Assembly (NCBI GenBank): GCA_041490205.1
Contig: JBGPSQ010000002.1
Location: forward strand, 1-49,975
Source: DATDDB01 sp041490205
GTDB taxonomy: Bacteria; Pseudomonadota; Gammaproteobacteria; Burkholderiales; Gallionellaceae
Direction of reading: 5' to 3'
DNA length: 49,975 bases
Shown: positions 36,905-44,327 of the stretch, piece by piece
Layout: every line of letters begins with the position of its first letter
How positions within the stretch are numbered: position 1 is the stretch's first letter
Made by a program: the position numbers and the translations under genes
Notes under the pieces: model-generated
Seen by the model: only the letters and a program-made list of their open reading frames with translations
What the model was told of the DNA's origin: nothing
Databases searched by the model: none

Positions 36905-37614
36905 GCACCGGGGTACATCCCTTGAACGTTCAGCTTAGTGACTCCGTCAAAAGGGAAGAAGGATTGATTCAGCTTCTTTTCAGAGTACTCCATGGTATTT
37001 AACTGAACCCAGTCATAGATTTTCTTAGCGCGACTTTTTACAATTTCACTTGCAAGGAATCTTGCTAATACCCATGCATCTTCGTGCTTAGCAACCCAGT
37101 CCAAGGTTAGCTTCACTGACGGCAATGGTATGTCCAGGTTACATTCTGGATCGTTTATCAGTGACGCGTATCGGTCATAAAACAGGGCACGAGCAGTGGA
37201 GGATGAGCAAATATAGTAAAACCGGATAACTTCAATTGCTGGGATGAGCAGGCCGTATGGGTCACCGTTTACAGGCAAGGCAAACAATTGCGATTCGCGA
37301 ATCTTCTCCCATGCCGCAAGACCGAGGGGATATTCAGTGGCGGGGATTAATCTGGACTGAAGAGCAGGATCAGAGCAAGTCGAAAATTGTATTGGCGTCG
37401 CAAAGGTCGTGTCGACGGAGAAGCTTTTTGAGACGTATTTCACAATACCATCATCAATGCGGTAACCGTTGCGCCAGACCGATCCAATCCAAACGAGTGG
37501 CAGGAGGCCAACACCAATTTCGGTGATTTTTCGGTAACTGGTGTTTAGGGCGTTGGGGGATAGTGGATAAATATCGGCATTTGTGCCTCGGGCAGGATAA
37601 AGGCGCGCCCGCAA
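36901..37614 (-). CDS. Hypothetical cargo protein, 5'-truncated at the comM junction
   Basis: The frame encodes up to 237 residues, but the first 10 or so are out-of-frame comM sequence and no Met start exists in the cargo part, so the real N-terminus is lost. Readable blocks are ALNTSYRKITEIGVGLLPLV, YGLLIPAIEVIRFYYICSSS and SFFPFDGVTKLNVQGMYPGA. I do not recognise the family. The segment IPAIEVIRFYY-SSSTARALF has a faint likeness to a strand-helix in TnsE-type proteins, which is not enough for a call. It is followed by the overlapping frame at 36599-36904. Confidence 0.55.
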   Translation of the reverse strand: MRARLYPARGTNADIYPLSPNALNTSYRKITEIGVGLLPLVWIGSVWRNGYRIDDGIVKYVSKSFSVDTTFATPIQFSTCSDPALQSRLIPATEYPLGLAAWEKIRESQLFALPVNGDPYGLLIPAIEVIRFYYICSSSTARALFYDRYASLINDPECNLDIPLPSVKLTLDWVAKHEDAWVLARFLASEIVKSRAKKIYDWVQLNTMEYSEKKLNQSFFPFDGVTKLNVQGMYPGA

Positions 37615-38006
37615 TTGGCGGCATGGTAGGTCATCGCCAGCGCGCCACGTATCGGGCGCAGTTCGCCGGTCAGCGCCAGCTCCCCGGCAAATTCATATTC
37701 CGCCAGGCGCTCGGAGGGTATCTGCCCGGAGGCGGCGAGTATGCCGAGCGCGATGGGCAGATCGAAGCGCCCGCTGTCCTTGGGCAGGTCGGCGGGCGCC
37801 AGGTTGACGGTGATGTGCTTGATGGGAAAGTCGAACTGGCAATTCTGCAAGGCGGCGCGAACGCGGTCGCGGCTTTCCTTCACCTCGGCCTCGGGCAGGC
37901 CGACTATGGTAAAGCAGGGCAGGCCGTTGGCGAGATGCGCCTCCACGGTGACCTGCGCGGCATCCATGCCGGACAGGGCGCGGCTATATAGAACCGCGAG
38001 ACTCAT
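37584..38006 (-). pseudogene. comM: comM, 5' fragment (transposon-interrupted)
   Basis: N-terminal 141 residues of ComM (MSLAVLYSRALSGMDAAQVT; GLPCFTIVGLPEAEVKESRD; LAPADLPKDSGRFDLPIALG), ending at GRAFILPEA at the junction near 37584. Downstream in-frame codons are foreign. Compared with typical ComM, about 140 residues between this point and GSNPRPGEI are missing from the window, including the Walker A GPPGTGK loop. The remaining piece therefore cannot encode a working ATPase. Normal neighbour of ubiK, as in other betaproteobacteria. Confidence 0.92.
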
Positions 38007-38027
38007 ATTCAGTCTTGGGAAAAACAA

Positions 38028-38107
38028 TTAGCCACGGATTAAGACGGATTGACACAGATAAAACCCCATGTTGGTGATCCGTGTACATCCGTGTTAATCC
38101 GTGGCTA
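38028..38107. repeat. TTAGCCACGGATTAA-type inverted repeat
   Basis: TTAGCCACGGATTAAGACGG at the left pairs with CCGTGTTAATCCGTGGCTA at the right. A second copy lies at 48762-48880. It is a dispersed palindrome family between genes; here it separates ubiK from comM. Confidence 0.75.
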
Positions 38108-38347
38108 GGGCTGTTTACGGCTAGCTTCTAGTGCGGCCACGCGCGCCTCCAGCGCCGCCAGCTTTTCCTGCGCGCGGGAGAGCAACTGCACCTGCACATC
38201 GAATTCTTCGCGCGTGACCAGATCGAGCTTGGCGAAGCCTTGCGCCAGCAGCGCGCGGGCATTCTTCTCGAAATCCCGGGCCGGGCCCGAGGCAGCAAGT
38301 TCACTTAGCTTGGACGAGACTTCGTCCAGGAATTTGGAATTGAACAT
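38105..38347 (-). CDS. ubiK: Ubiquinone biosynthesis accessory factor UbiK
   Basis: 80 residues of the BMFP/UbiK family: MFNSKFLDEVSSKLSELAAS, then KNARALLAQGFAKLDLVTRE and a C-terminal coiled coil (LLSRAQEKLAALEARVAALE). UbiK works with UbiJ as a lipid-binding helper of the soluble ubiquinone complex. Proximity to comM is the usual proteobacterial arrangement. The stop lies in the arm of the neighbouring palindromic repeat. Confidence 0.9.
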   Translation of the reverse strand: MFNSKFLDEVSSKLSELAASGPARDFEKNARALLAQGFAKLDLVTREEFDVQVQLLSRAQEKLAALEARVAALEASRKQP

Positions 38348-38481
38348 GATGATTTTCCGTTACAATGTCATTGTGCGTAGTTTAGCAAACTTTGCCCGCG
38401 CCATTGGCGTTCTTGGTAAATTCCGGGGCGAGGTGGCGAAATGTTTACGAAAACAGATTTGATTTGGAGAATAAATTGAAA

Positions 38482-39255
38482 ATGCTGCAAAAGACAAAAT
38501 TGCCGATCATTGCGTTGGGCATGTTGTTCACGCTTCCTGCCTGGGCGGATGATGCCGTAGCACCCTCGCCGCTCACGGCCAACGTCAGCATCGTGAACGA
38601 CTATGTTTATCGCGGCATTTCAAGGACCAACGGCTTTGCGGCCGTCCAGGGCGGGGTAGACCTGGCAGCGTCAAACGGATTTTATATCGGTATATGGGGC
38701 TCCAACGTCAGCTGGCTGGCCGACCAGGGCGCGGTCAAGGCGTCCAGTTTGGAGGTGGATGGCTATGTGGGCGTCAAAAACAGCTTTTTCACGGATTTCA
38801 CTTATGACTTCGGCGTCATGCGCTACCACTATCCCGCTGTTTACAACGCAGCCGCGGTCATCGCGGACACCGACGAAATCCACGGCGCAATCGGCTACCA
38901 GTGGCTATCTGCAAAATACTCCTACAGCATGGGCAACGCTTTCGGTATAGGGAACTCCAAGGGCACTCACTACATGGATATCAGCGCCAATTATCCCATC
39001 CCCGATTCCGGAATAACGCTTGCTGCGCATTATGGAACACAGACCTACCAGGGGGTGACCGCCAACAACATGAAGGCGGCAGGGATGGATCCCTCCTATT
39101 CCGATGCCAAGTTAGGCTTGTCCTATAACATGAACGGGTATGTGCTGGGAGCTGCTTACAGCAAAACCTTCAAGATGAGCAATTACTATGTCAACTCGAT
39201 GGGAAACAACCTGGGCAGAGCCGGGTGGATATTCTCGCTGAATCACACTTTTTAA
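38482..39255 (+). CDS. TorF-family outer-membrane beta-barrel protein
   Basis: 257 residues. The signal peptide is KLPIIALGMLFTLPAWA (cleavage before DDAVA). The barrel starts PLTANVSIVNDYVYRGISRT, the hallmark of the TorF (TIGR02001/Gcw_chp) family, and ends in Phe (FSLNHTF) for BAM recognition. GGAGA at 38466-38470 fits either the ATG at 38482 or a TTG at 38476. Proteins of this family are putative porins, without a known substrate. It ends at the palindrome GGCATGGTGCAT...ATGCACCATGCC, which may serve as its transcription end. Confidence 0.85.
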   Translation: MLQKTKLPIIALGMLFTLPAWADDAVAPSPLTANVSIVNDYVYRGISRTNGFAAVQGGVDLAASNGFYIGIWGSNVSWLADQGAVKASSLEVDGYVGVKNSFFTDFTYDFGVMRYHYPAVYNAAAVIADTDEIHGAIGYQWLSAKYSYSMGNAFGIGNSKGTHYMDISANYPIPDSGITLAAHYGTQTYQGVTANNMKAAGMDPSYSDAKLGLSYNMNGYVLGAAYSKTFKMSNYYVNSMGNNLGRAGWIFSLNHTF

Positions 39256-39440
39256 CCTGTCTTCCCGGCATGGTGCATCGCCTGAATGCACCATGCCGGT
39301 CATACTCTGCCCCACATTTGACGACTTGAACGCGCCTTTCAGGTGCATCCCCCCGCGACGGCGCACACAAATGGGGCGTTGCTGCCATCCCCCCTCTCCG
39401 TTCAGTGCGCAATTTACTGTTTCATAAAGACTATTTAAAC

Positions 39441-39456
39441 TGGCACGGAACCTGCT
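39441..39456 (+). promoter_or_regulatory. Probable sigma-54 (RpoN) promoter
   Basis: TGGCACG (39441-39447), a perfect -24 element, is followed after four bases by CTGCT (39452-39456), one base off the TTGC -12 element. It lies 59 bases upstream of the porin-glnK-amtB genes, whose products are classic nitrogen-limitation targets of NtrC and RpoN. GGTGCA/TGCACC half-sites around 39270-39289 could bind NtrC, but the arrangement is everted. Confidence 0.7.
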
Positions 39457-39514
39457 CAGTAATGCACGAGGATAGCAATATCCCGTTTATTAATTTCTTT
39501 AGAGAGGAAACGTC

Positions 39515-40660
39515 ATGCAAAAAAACAAACTGCTGCTTGCTGCCCTGGCTTCCGCATTTGCCTTGCCCGTATACGCCGCCGATGCGCCGGCTCCAACCGG
39601 CCCCACGCTCTCATCCGTGCTGGATGCCTCCGGCATCAGCGTGACCGGAGATATTGATACCTCGTTCAGCAGCCTTTCCGGCAAGGGGCAATTTACCAGC
39701 GGCACGAATGACCGTGTTTTCGACTATGCACACAACAGCTTCACCGTGCAGGCCGTGGACCTGACCATCGCCAAGCAGCCAGCGGAAGGCGCCGGCGGAC
39801 TGGTTGACGTGACCCTGGGCAAGGATGCCAGCACCATTGCATCCTTCGGCACCATCGCCTCCCCCACACAGTCCTATGACCTGACCCAGGCTTACATGCA
39901 GTATGCCTCCGGCTCCATCACCGTGATCGCGGGCAAGTTTGTCACCCTGGCAGGTCAGGAATACATCAAGACCACAGCCAACACCAACTTTTCGCGCTCC
40001 ATCCTGTTCGGCTATGCGATTCCCTTCACCCATACCGGCGCGCGCGTGACCTATAAGGCATCGGATGCGTTCAGCTTTATCGCAGGCGTCAACAACGGCT
40101 GGGACCAGGCAACCGACACCAATTCCAACAAGACCGTTGAATTGGGCGTGGCATTGAACCCCAGCAAATCCTTCGCCCTGACCGTGCAGGATTATCTGGG
40201 CGCAGAACAAGTCAACGCGAGCCAATTCGCCTCCGGCAACCCCGGACCGCAAGGCAAGCGCAACCTGCTGGACCTGGTGGCTACCTTCACCGTGTCCGAC
40301 AGCCTCAACTTCGTAGTGAACTACGACAACGGCTCGCAGGATAACGCCACCCTGGCCAATGGCTCGAACGGCAGCGCGAAGTGGAGCGGCACGGCAGTGT
40401 ATGCTAACTACCAGATCAACGATCCATGGCGCGTCTCGTTCCGTATCGAATCCTTCAAGGATACCGACGGCTACCGCACTGGCGTGGTTCAGACCTGGAA
40501 GGAAGAAACCCTGACCGTGGGCTATGCACCGGCCAAGAGCGTGGAGTTCCGCGGCGAAGTTCGCAAGGATACCTCGGACAAGGCATCGTTCGCCTATAAC
40601 GACAACATCAACAGGAAATCCCAGAATTCCGTGGGACTCGAAGCAATCTACAAGTTCTAA
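39515..40660 (+). CDS. Outer-membrane beta-barrel porin (OmpL-like porin-2 type)
   Basis: 381 residues with signal MQKNKLLLAALASAFALPVY (AxA-type cleavage after YAA). The barrel contains SGISVTGDIDTSFS-type strands, the segment LTQAYMQYASGSITVIAGKF and the ending VGLEAIYKF with terminal Phe. It resembles the putative beta-barrel porin-2 family. The AGAGGAAA ribosome-binding site precedes the ATG at 39515. Its place between an RpoN promoter and glnK-amtB suggests that it admits nitrogen compounds, such as ammonium or urea, under limitation; this is inference. Confidence 0.85.
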   Translation: MQKNKLLLAALASAFALPVYAADAPAPTGPTLSSVLDASGISVTGDIDTSFSSLSGKGQFTSGTNDRVFDYAHNSFTVQAVDLTIAKQPAEGAGGLVDVTLGKDASTIASFGTIASPTQSYDLTQAYMQYASGSITVIAGKFVTLAGQEYIKTTANTNFSRSILFGYAIPFTHTGARVTYKASDAFSFIAGVNNGWDQATDTNSNKTVELGVALNPSKSFALTVQDYLGAEQVNASQFASGNPGPQGKRNLLDLVATFTVSDSLNFVVNYDNGSQDNATLANGSNGSAKWSGTAVYANYQINDPWRVSFRIESFKDTDGYRTGVVQTWKEETLTVGYAPAKSVEFRGEVRKDTSDKASFAYNDNINRKSQNSVGLEAIYKF

Positions 40661-40689
40661 CGATTTCTGACCGAATGGAGGTTATGAAA

Positions 40690-41028
40690 ATGAAAATGAT
40701 CACTGCAATCATCAAGCCGTTCAAGCTCGACGAAGTGCGTGAAGCCCTGTCCGCCGTCGGCGTGCAAGGCATCACCGTCACCGAGGTCAAGGGCTTCGGG
40801 CGGCAAAAAGGACATACCGAGCTGTATCGCGGCGCGGAATACGTGGTGGACTTCCTGCCCAAGGTCAAGGTGGAAGCGGCGGTTGCCGCATCCATGCTGG
40901 ACCAGGTCATCGAAGCCATCGAAAAGGCGGCCAAGACCGGCAAGATCGGCGACGGCAAGATCTTCGTCCACGATGTCGAACAAGTTATCCGCATCCGTAC
41001 CGGTGAAACCGGGCCGGAAGCCCTGTAA
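40690..41028 (+). CDS. glnK: Nitrogen regulatory protein P-II (GlnK)
   Basis: 112 residues from MKMITAIIKPFKLDEVREAL. P-II trimer that senses ATP/ADP and 2-oxoglutarate and blocks AmtB. The T-loop YRGAEYVVDFLPKVK carries the uridylylated Tyr (position 51), and the C-terminal signature reads GKIGDGKIFVHDVEQVIRIR. Several in-frame Met codons lie upstream (40675, 40684); 40690 gives the canonical 112-residue length and good spacing from GGAGG. The direct amtB neighbour supports glnK rather than glnB. Confidence 0.95.
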   Translation: MKMITAIIKPFKLDEVREALSAVGVQGITVTEVKGFGRQKGHTELYRGAEYVVDFLPKVKVEAAVAASMLDQVIEAIEKAAKTGKIGDGKIFVHDVEQVIRIRTGETGPEAL

Positions 41029-41040
41029 GGAGATACAGAC

Positions 41041-42558
41041 ATGAAGAAAATATTATCGCTACTGACGCTGCTGGCTGTGTTGTTCAGCCTGTCGGCGCCA
41101 TCGTTTGCCGATGGAGCAGCCGCTTCCTCGGCGGCACCCGCCGCGACTGCCGCGACTGCTGCTGCACCTGCGGCAGCTCCCGCCGATGCAGCCGCTGCAC
41201 CCACTCCCAAGTGCGGTGACAAGGGCTTCGACTGCAACAAGGGCGACGTCTCCTGGATGATGGTCTCGACAGCATTCGTGCTGTTCATGACCATCCCGGG
41301 CTTGGCGCTGTTCTATTCCGGCATGGTGCGCAACAAGAATGCGCTGTCCACCGTCATGCAGAGCTTCGCGATTTTCTGCGTGGTTGCAGTGCTGTGGGTG
41401 ATCTACGGTTACAGCGCGGCTTTCACCGCAGGCCACGAAGGCAGCTCACTGGCGCCGTACATCGGGTCACTGGACAAGCTCTTCATGTCCGGCGACGATC
41501 CGACCACAGCCGTGGCGGCGACCTTCAGCAAGGGCCAGTACCTGCCTGACTTCGTCTATGCCATGTTCCAGCTGACCTTTGCGGCGATCACCGTTGCGCT
41601 GATTTCCGGCGGTTTCGCCGAGCGCTTCAAGTTCTCCGCGATGATCATATTCAGCATCCTGTGGTTCACCTTCTCCTACCTGCCGATCGCGCACATGGTG
41701 TGGTACTGGGATGGTCCCGATGCCTATACGAGCGCCAAGGCAGGCGATGTGGCGACCTCTCATGCCGGATTCCTGTTCGCGAAAGGCGCAATCGACTTCG
41801 CGGGCGGCACCGTGGTGCACATCAATGCCGGTATCGCGGCACTGGTAGCTGCCCTGATGCTCGGGCCGCGCAAGGGCCTCGGCAAGGTTTCCATGGCACC
41901 GCACAGCCTGATGATGACCGCAATCGGCACCGGCATGCTGTGGATGGGCTGGTTCGGTTTCAATGCTGGCTCCGCACTGGAAGCCACTGGCGCTGCTGGC
42001 CTGGCGTTCTTCAACACCCTGTTCGGCACGGCTGTAGCAGGCGTAACCTGGACGCTGGTCGAATGGATCGTCAAGGGCAAACCCAGCCTGCTGGGCATCT
42101 GCTCCGGCATCGTGGCGGGTCTGGTTGCCATTACACCGGCAGCGGGTTACGTCGGCGTGGCAGGCGCGATGATCATCTGCGCAGTGGCAGCGGTCGTGTG
42201 CTTCTTCGCCGTGACCAAGGTCAAGGCATGGCTGAAGTATGACGACGCGCTCGATGCCTTCGGCGTGCACTGCGTGGGCGGCATCATCGGCGCCCTCGGC
42301 ACCGGCATCTTCGTCAACCCCAAGCTTGGCGGCCAAGGCGTTTATGATTACGTCGCCAACAAGGTGGGCGATTTCGATGCCAGCGCGCAGTTCATCTCGC
42401 AACTGTGGGCAGTCGGCACCTCGCTGGTGTGGTCTGGCCTGGTTGCCTTCGTGATCCTGCTGGTACTGAAGTTCACCATCGGCATCCGCGCAAGCGACGA
42501 AGCTCAAGAAGAAGGTCTGGACCTCGCCGACCACGGCGAAAAGGCATACGGCCACTAA
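41041..42558 (+). CDS. amtB: Ammonium transporter AmtB
   Basis: 505 residues, 11-12 membrane helices. An N-terminal signal (LSLLTLLAVLFSLSAPSFA) is followed by an unusually long Ala/Pro-rich periplasmic segment (about residues 24-57) before the first helix. Family blocks are MTIPGLALFYSGMVRNKNAL, DFAGGTVVHINAGIAALVAA (with the pore His), and DDALDAFGVHCVGGIIGALG (second pore His). An AAGGAG site precedes the ATG. It is translated 12 bases after glnK and is regulated by GlnK. Confidence 0.96.
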   Translation: MKKILSLLTLLAVLFSLSAPSFADGAAASSAAPAATAATAAAPAAAPADAAAAPTPKCGDKGFDCNKGDVSWMMVSTAFVLFMTIPGLALFYSGMVRNKNALSTVMQSFAIFCVVAVLWVIYGYSAAFTAGHEGSSLAPYIGSLDKLFMSGDDPTTAVAATFSKGQYLPDFVYAMFQLTFAAITVALISGGFAERFKFSAMIIFSILWFTFSYLPIAHMVWYWDGPDAYTSAKAGDVATSHAGFLFAKGAIDFAGGTVVHINAGIAALVAALMLGPRKGLGKVSMAPHSLMMTAIGTGMLWMGWFGFNAGSALEATGAAGLAFFNTLFGTAVAGVTWTLVEWIVKGKPSLLGICSGIVAGLVAITPAAGYVGVAGAMIICAVAAVVCFFAVTKVKAWLKYDDALDAFGVHCVGGIIGALGTGIFVNPKLGGQGVYDYVANKVGDFDASAQFISQLWAVGTSLVWSGLVAFVILLVLKFTIGIRASDEAQEEGLDLADHGEKAYGH

Positions 42559-42570
42559 AACTATGCATCA

Positions 42571-42655
42571 GGGGGCCGCAAGGCCCCCCTCCTCCGGAAA
42601 ATTCCAGTTCCCTCTGGGTTTCCGATTCACGGGCGCCGCAAGGCGCCCTTTTTTA
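42571..42655 (+). terminator. Double rho-independent terminator after amtB
   Basis: Two hairpins with GCAA loops: GGGGGCC-GCAA-GGCCCCC (42571-42589), and GGGCGCC-GCAA-GGCGCCC followed by TTTTTT (42631-42655). The second is a textbook terminator for the porin-glnK-amtB operon. Confidence 0.9.
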
Positions 42656-42845
42656 TTTGCTGTCCGAAAAAGTGTTTTCCGGTGAGAAATCTGGTGTCAC
42701 AGATAGCAGGTGCTGTCTGGTGTTTGCCCGAAAGGAGACGTAGAATCGGCGGTGGTTCGGCATTGTGAAAGGCTGATACGAACCAATGGCAACCTATGTA
42801 GGGCGAAACGCTTTCGGTTCCGCCGGTTTTTAGAGGGTTAAAAAA

Positions 42846-43349
42846 TTGAGCGAGATCGACAATGCAGTCAAGAGTTATCTAGAGGCGCGGAGGGCGTTTT
42901 TTGCCATCGCGCAGAAGAATCCAGACGAGCTAAAAGGTAACGATAATATTGTTGGGCGAATTGGTGAGTATCTCGCAATTTCCTACCTTCGCTCATTGAG
43001 TAGAAGGCCAAAGAAGGTTGGTTCAAATTCCCAGAAGGGCCATGATCTTGTTGAGGGCATGGCTCAAATATCGGTCAAACTTCTCACGAGTGAAAACATT
43101 AAAGGTCGCGGCCTTAGGCTGACCGAGCCTTGGACGGAGCTGGTTCTGATCAACCTCGATACCGGTTCGCTGGAGTACAAGATTGGGCATATCAGTAAGG
43201 CGGAGTTTGAGGCTGCCAGGTTAGAGAACCCCACTTGGAGTGCAACGCCTATTGTGAAGAAAACCATGCTTGGGCCGAAAGGACTAATCGGTAAGTACGG
43301 AAAGGTCCTCAGTCGTTGCTTTGAAGATCACGTGCAACAAGCGCGGTAG
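42846..43349 (+). CDS. Hypothetical protein with PD-(D/E)XK-like pattern
   Basis: 167 residues from a TTG at 42846 preceded by GAGGG. Residues E in GRIGEYLAISYL, D in QKGHDLVEG and K in AQISVKLLT give an E-D-xxK spacing like restriction-endonuclease folds, although an Asp/Glu before the final Lys is replaced by Ser/Gln. No accompanying methyltransferase was found. The stop codon falls inside a palindromic repeat (43347-43427). A nuclease role is tentative. Confidence 0.6.
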   Translation: MSEIDNAVKSYLEARRAFFAIAQKNPDELKGNDNIVGRIGEYLAISYLRSLSRRPKKVGSNSQKGHDLVEGMAQISVKLLTSENIKGRGLRLTEPWTELVLINLDTGSLEYKIGHISKAEFEAARLENPTWSATPIVKKTMLGPKGLIGKYGKVLSRCFEDHVQQAR

Positions 43350-43427
43350 GATGGGTGGAGCGCAGCGATACCCATCAGGGCGCACCGAAGAACAGCGATG
43401 GGTATCGCGTTGCTCCACCCATCCTAC
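43347..43427. repeat. Palindromic repeat overlapping a stop codon
   Basis: TAGGATGGGTGGAGCGCAGC at the left pairs with TTGCTCCACCCATCCTA at the right. The TAG of the preceding gene is the first triplet of the repeat. A partial copy lies at 28596-28633 upstream of the ParD-type gene. Confidence 0.75.
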
Positions 43428-43459
43428 AGCTCTTTTGCCAAACGCTTGCTACCGCCCTA

Positions 43460-43780
43460 TCACAAGCAAGATTCAAAAAGCACAAGAAGTTTTTTTCTGT
43501 TTGCGGGCGTCAGGCTGCCATACGCAGCAATTAAATCCGCTAGACCCTCATCTTCCGCATAAAAATATGCTGGAGGAACATTCAGAACCTTTGCCAAGTG
43601 GCACGCAGTCGAAAAGTCCGGAGTATGTTTGCTCCGCTCGTATTGGTTGATTCGTGCTGATGCCGAGGATTCGTCTATGCCTGCGCGAACGCCCAGCTCC
43701 ATCTGAGAAATACCAAGACGCTCCCTCGCGGTTTTCAAGCGGCGTGCAAATAACGAATGGATTTTGGCTCGGTCTGTCAT
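43460..43780 (-). CDS. XRE-family transcriptional regulator
   Basis: 106 residues. A helix-turn-helix covers about residues 16-70 (LKTARERLGISQMELGVRAG, then IDESSASARINQYERSKHTP, and LAKVLNVPPAYFYAEDEGL), followed by a short C-terminal helical tail that probably dimerises. It is divergent from the small gene at 43876. Its ATG directly abuts the palindrome ACTAAGATGTTCTTAGT (43782-43798), so it very likely represses itself and its neighbour. Confidence 0.9.
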   Translation of the reverse strand: MTDRAKIHSLFARRLKTARERLGISQMELGVRAGIDESSASARINQYERSKHTPDFSTACHLAKVLNVPPAYFYAEDEGLADLIAAYGSLTPANRKKLLVLFESCL

Positions 43781-43781
43781 A

Positions 43782-43833
43782 ACTAAGATGTTCTTAGTTT
43801 TTTATTGACAGCGCACTAAGGAATGCTTAGTAT
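43782..43833. promoter_or_regulatory. Paired XRE operators and divergent promoter
   Basis: Two 17-base palindromes share the half-site ACTAAG: ACTAAGATGTTCTTAGT (43782-43798) and ACTAAGGAATGCTTAGT (43815-43831), with centres 33 bases apart. Between and over the second lies a near-perfect rightward promoter: TTGACA (43805-43810), 17-base spacer, TAGTAT (43828-43833). Occupation of operator 2 would block the -10 element. Confidence 0.85.
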
Positions 43834-43875
43834 TTGCACGAGGACTTTAAGATCGTCTGTTATGCAGGACGTGTC

Positions 43876-44112
43876 TTGGGAAAATGGTTCACCCAATCGC
43901 CCATTACTCTGGTTGAAATGGAATATTTTGATAAACGCATGGCGTTCGATGTCGTCGAAGACGCCCTAACTTCATTGGACACGCCGGAAAACCGTGGATT
44001 CGCGAGCGGTCTTTGCGGCGGATTCTACCTGTGCGGCCTCTTGAGTGAAGCGGAGTGGTACGGGTACCAGGATCGCATTTTCGGGAAAGGAAGCCCGTAT
44101 AAGGCACAATAA
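43876..44112 (+). CDS. Small hypothetical protein controlled by the XRE regulator
   Basis: About 78 residues (LGKWFTQSPITLVEMEYFDK through GLLSEAEWYGYQDRIFGKG). The open frame starts at 43834, but the promoter -10 box at 43828-43833 puts transcription start near 43840. The TTG at 43876 with AGGA six bases upstream is therefore preferred; the ATG at 43918 is another option. No family recognised, and no signal or membrane segment. Confidence 0.55.
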   Translation: MGKWFTQSPITLVEMEYFDKRMAFDVVEDALTSLDTPENRGFASGLCGGFYLCGLLSEAEWYGYQDRIFGKGSPYKAQ

Positions 44113-44141
44113 CCAACGGGCATTATGCTGGATGAGGCGCG

Positions 44142-44223
44142 TGTAGGGCGGAACACTTGCGGTTCCGCCGGATGTTTATGCATTGCGGCGGAACGACCCG
44201 CAAGAGGGCTTCCGCCAACACCT
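44142..44223. repeat. Palindromic intergenic repeat
   Basis: GTAGGGCGGAACACTTGCGG with GCGGAACGACCCGCAAGAGG forms nested inverted pairs. A shorter relative (TGTAGGGCGAAACGCTTTCGG, about 42796) precedes the gene at 42846. No gene seen between 44113 and 44327. Confidence 0.6.
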
Positions 44224-44327
44224 AAAAAATTGCGCGACCTCATCCTGCCGCTTTCCACCCCATAGTTTCTTTCATCATCGGGGAGCGGCGCAACAGCAAT
44301 ATACGTTAGGTTAAACAATAATTCCGG

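Larger units (their letters stand above)
31277..37583. mobile_element. Tn7-like transposon inserted in comM (right end not found)
   Basis: About 6.3 kb containing tnsA-tnsB-tnsC-tniQ on the plus strand, plus cargo on the minus strand. The left terminus is TGTAAAATCC at 31277, directly after comM sequence TGCCGC; a 5-bp target would be GCCGC. The comM target in Acinetobacter AbaR islands (Tn6019/Tn6022 family) is flanked by a closely similar ACCGC duplication, from memory. At the right, comM sequence resumes at 37584 without an ACA terminus or a GCCGC copy. This implies that the right end and part of comM were deleted together. Confidence 0.88.

Noticed and set aside
39265..39300. NtrC-binding palindrome upstream of the nitrogen operon
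   Set aside because: The GGTGCA and TGCACC half-sites are in everted order compared with the NtrC consensus, and the palindrome may simply be the terminator of the TorF-type gene.
43834..43875. N-terminal extension of the small gene to TTG at 43834
   Set aside because: It would begin before the transcription start expected from the -10 box at 43828-43833.
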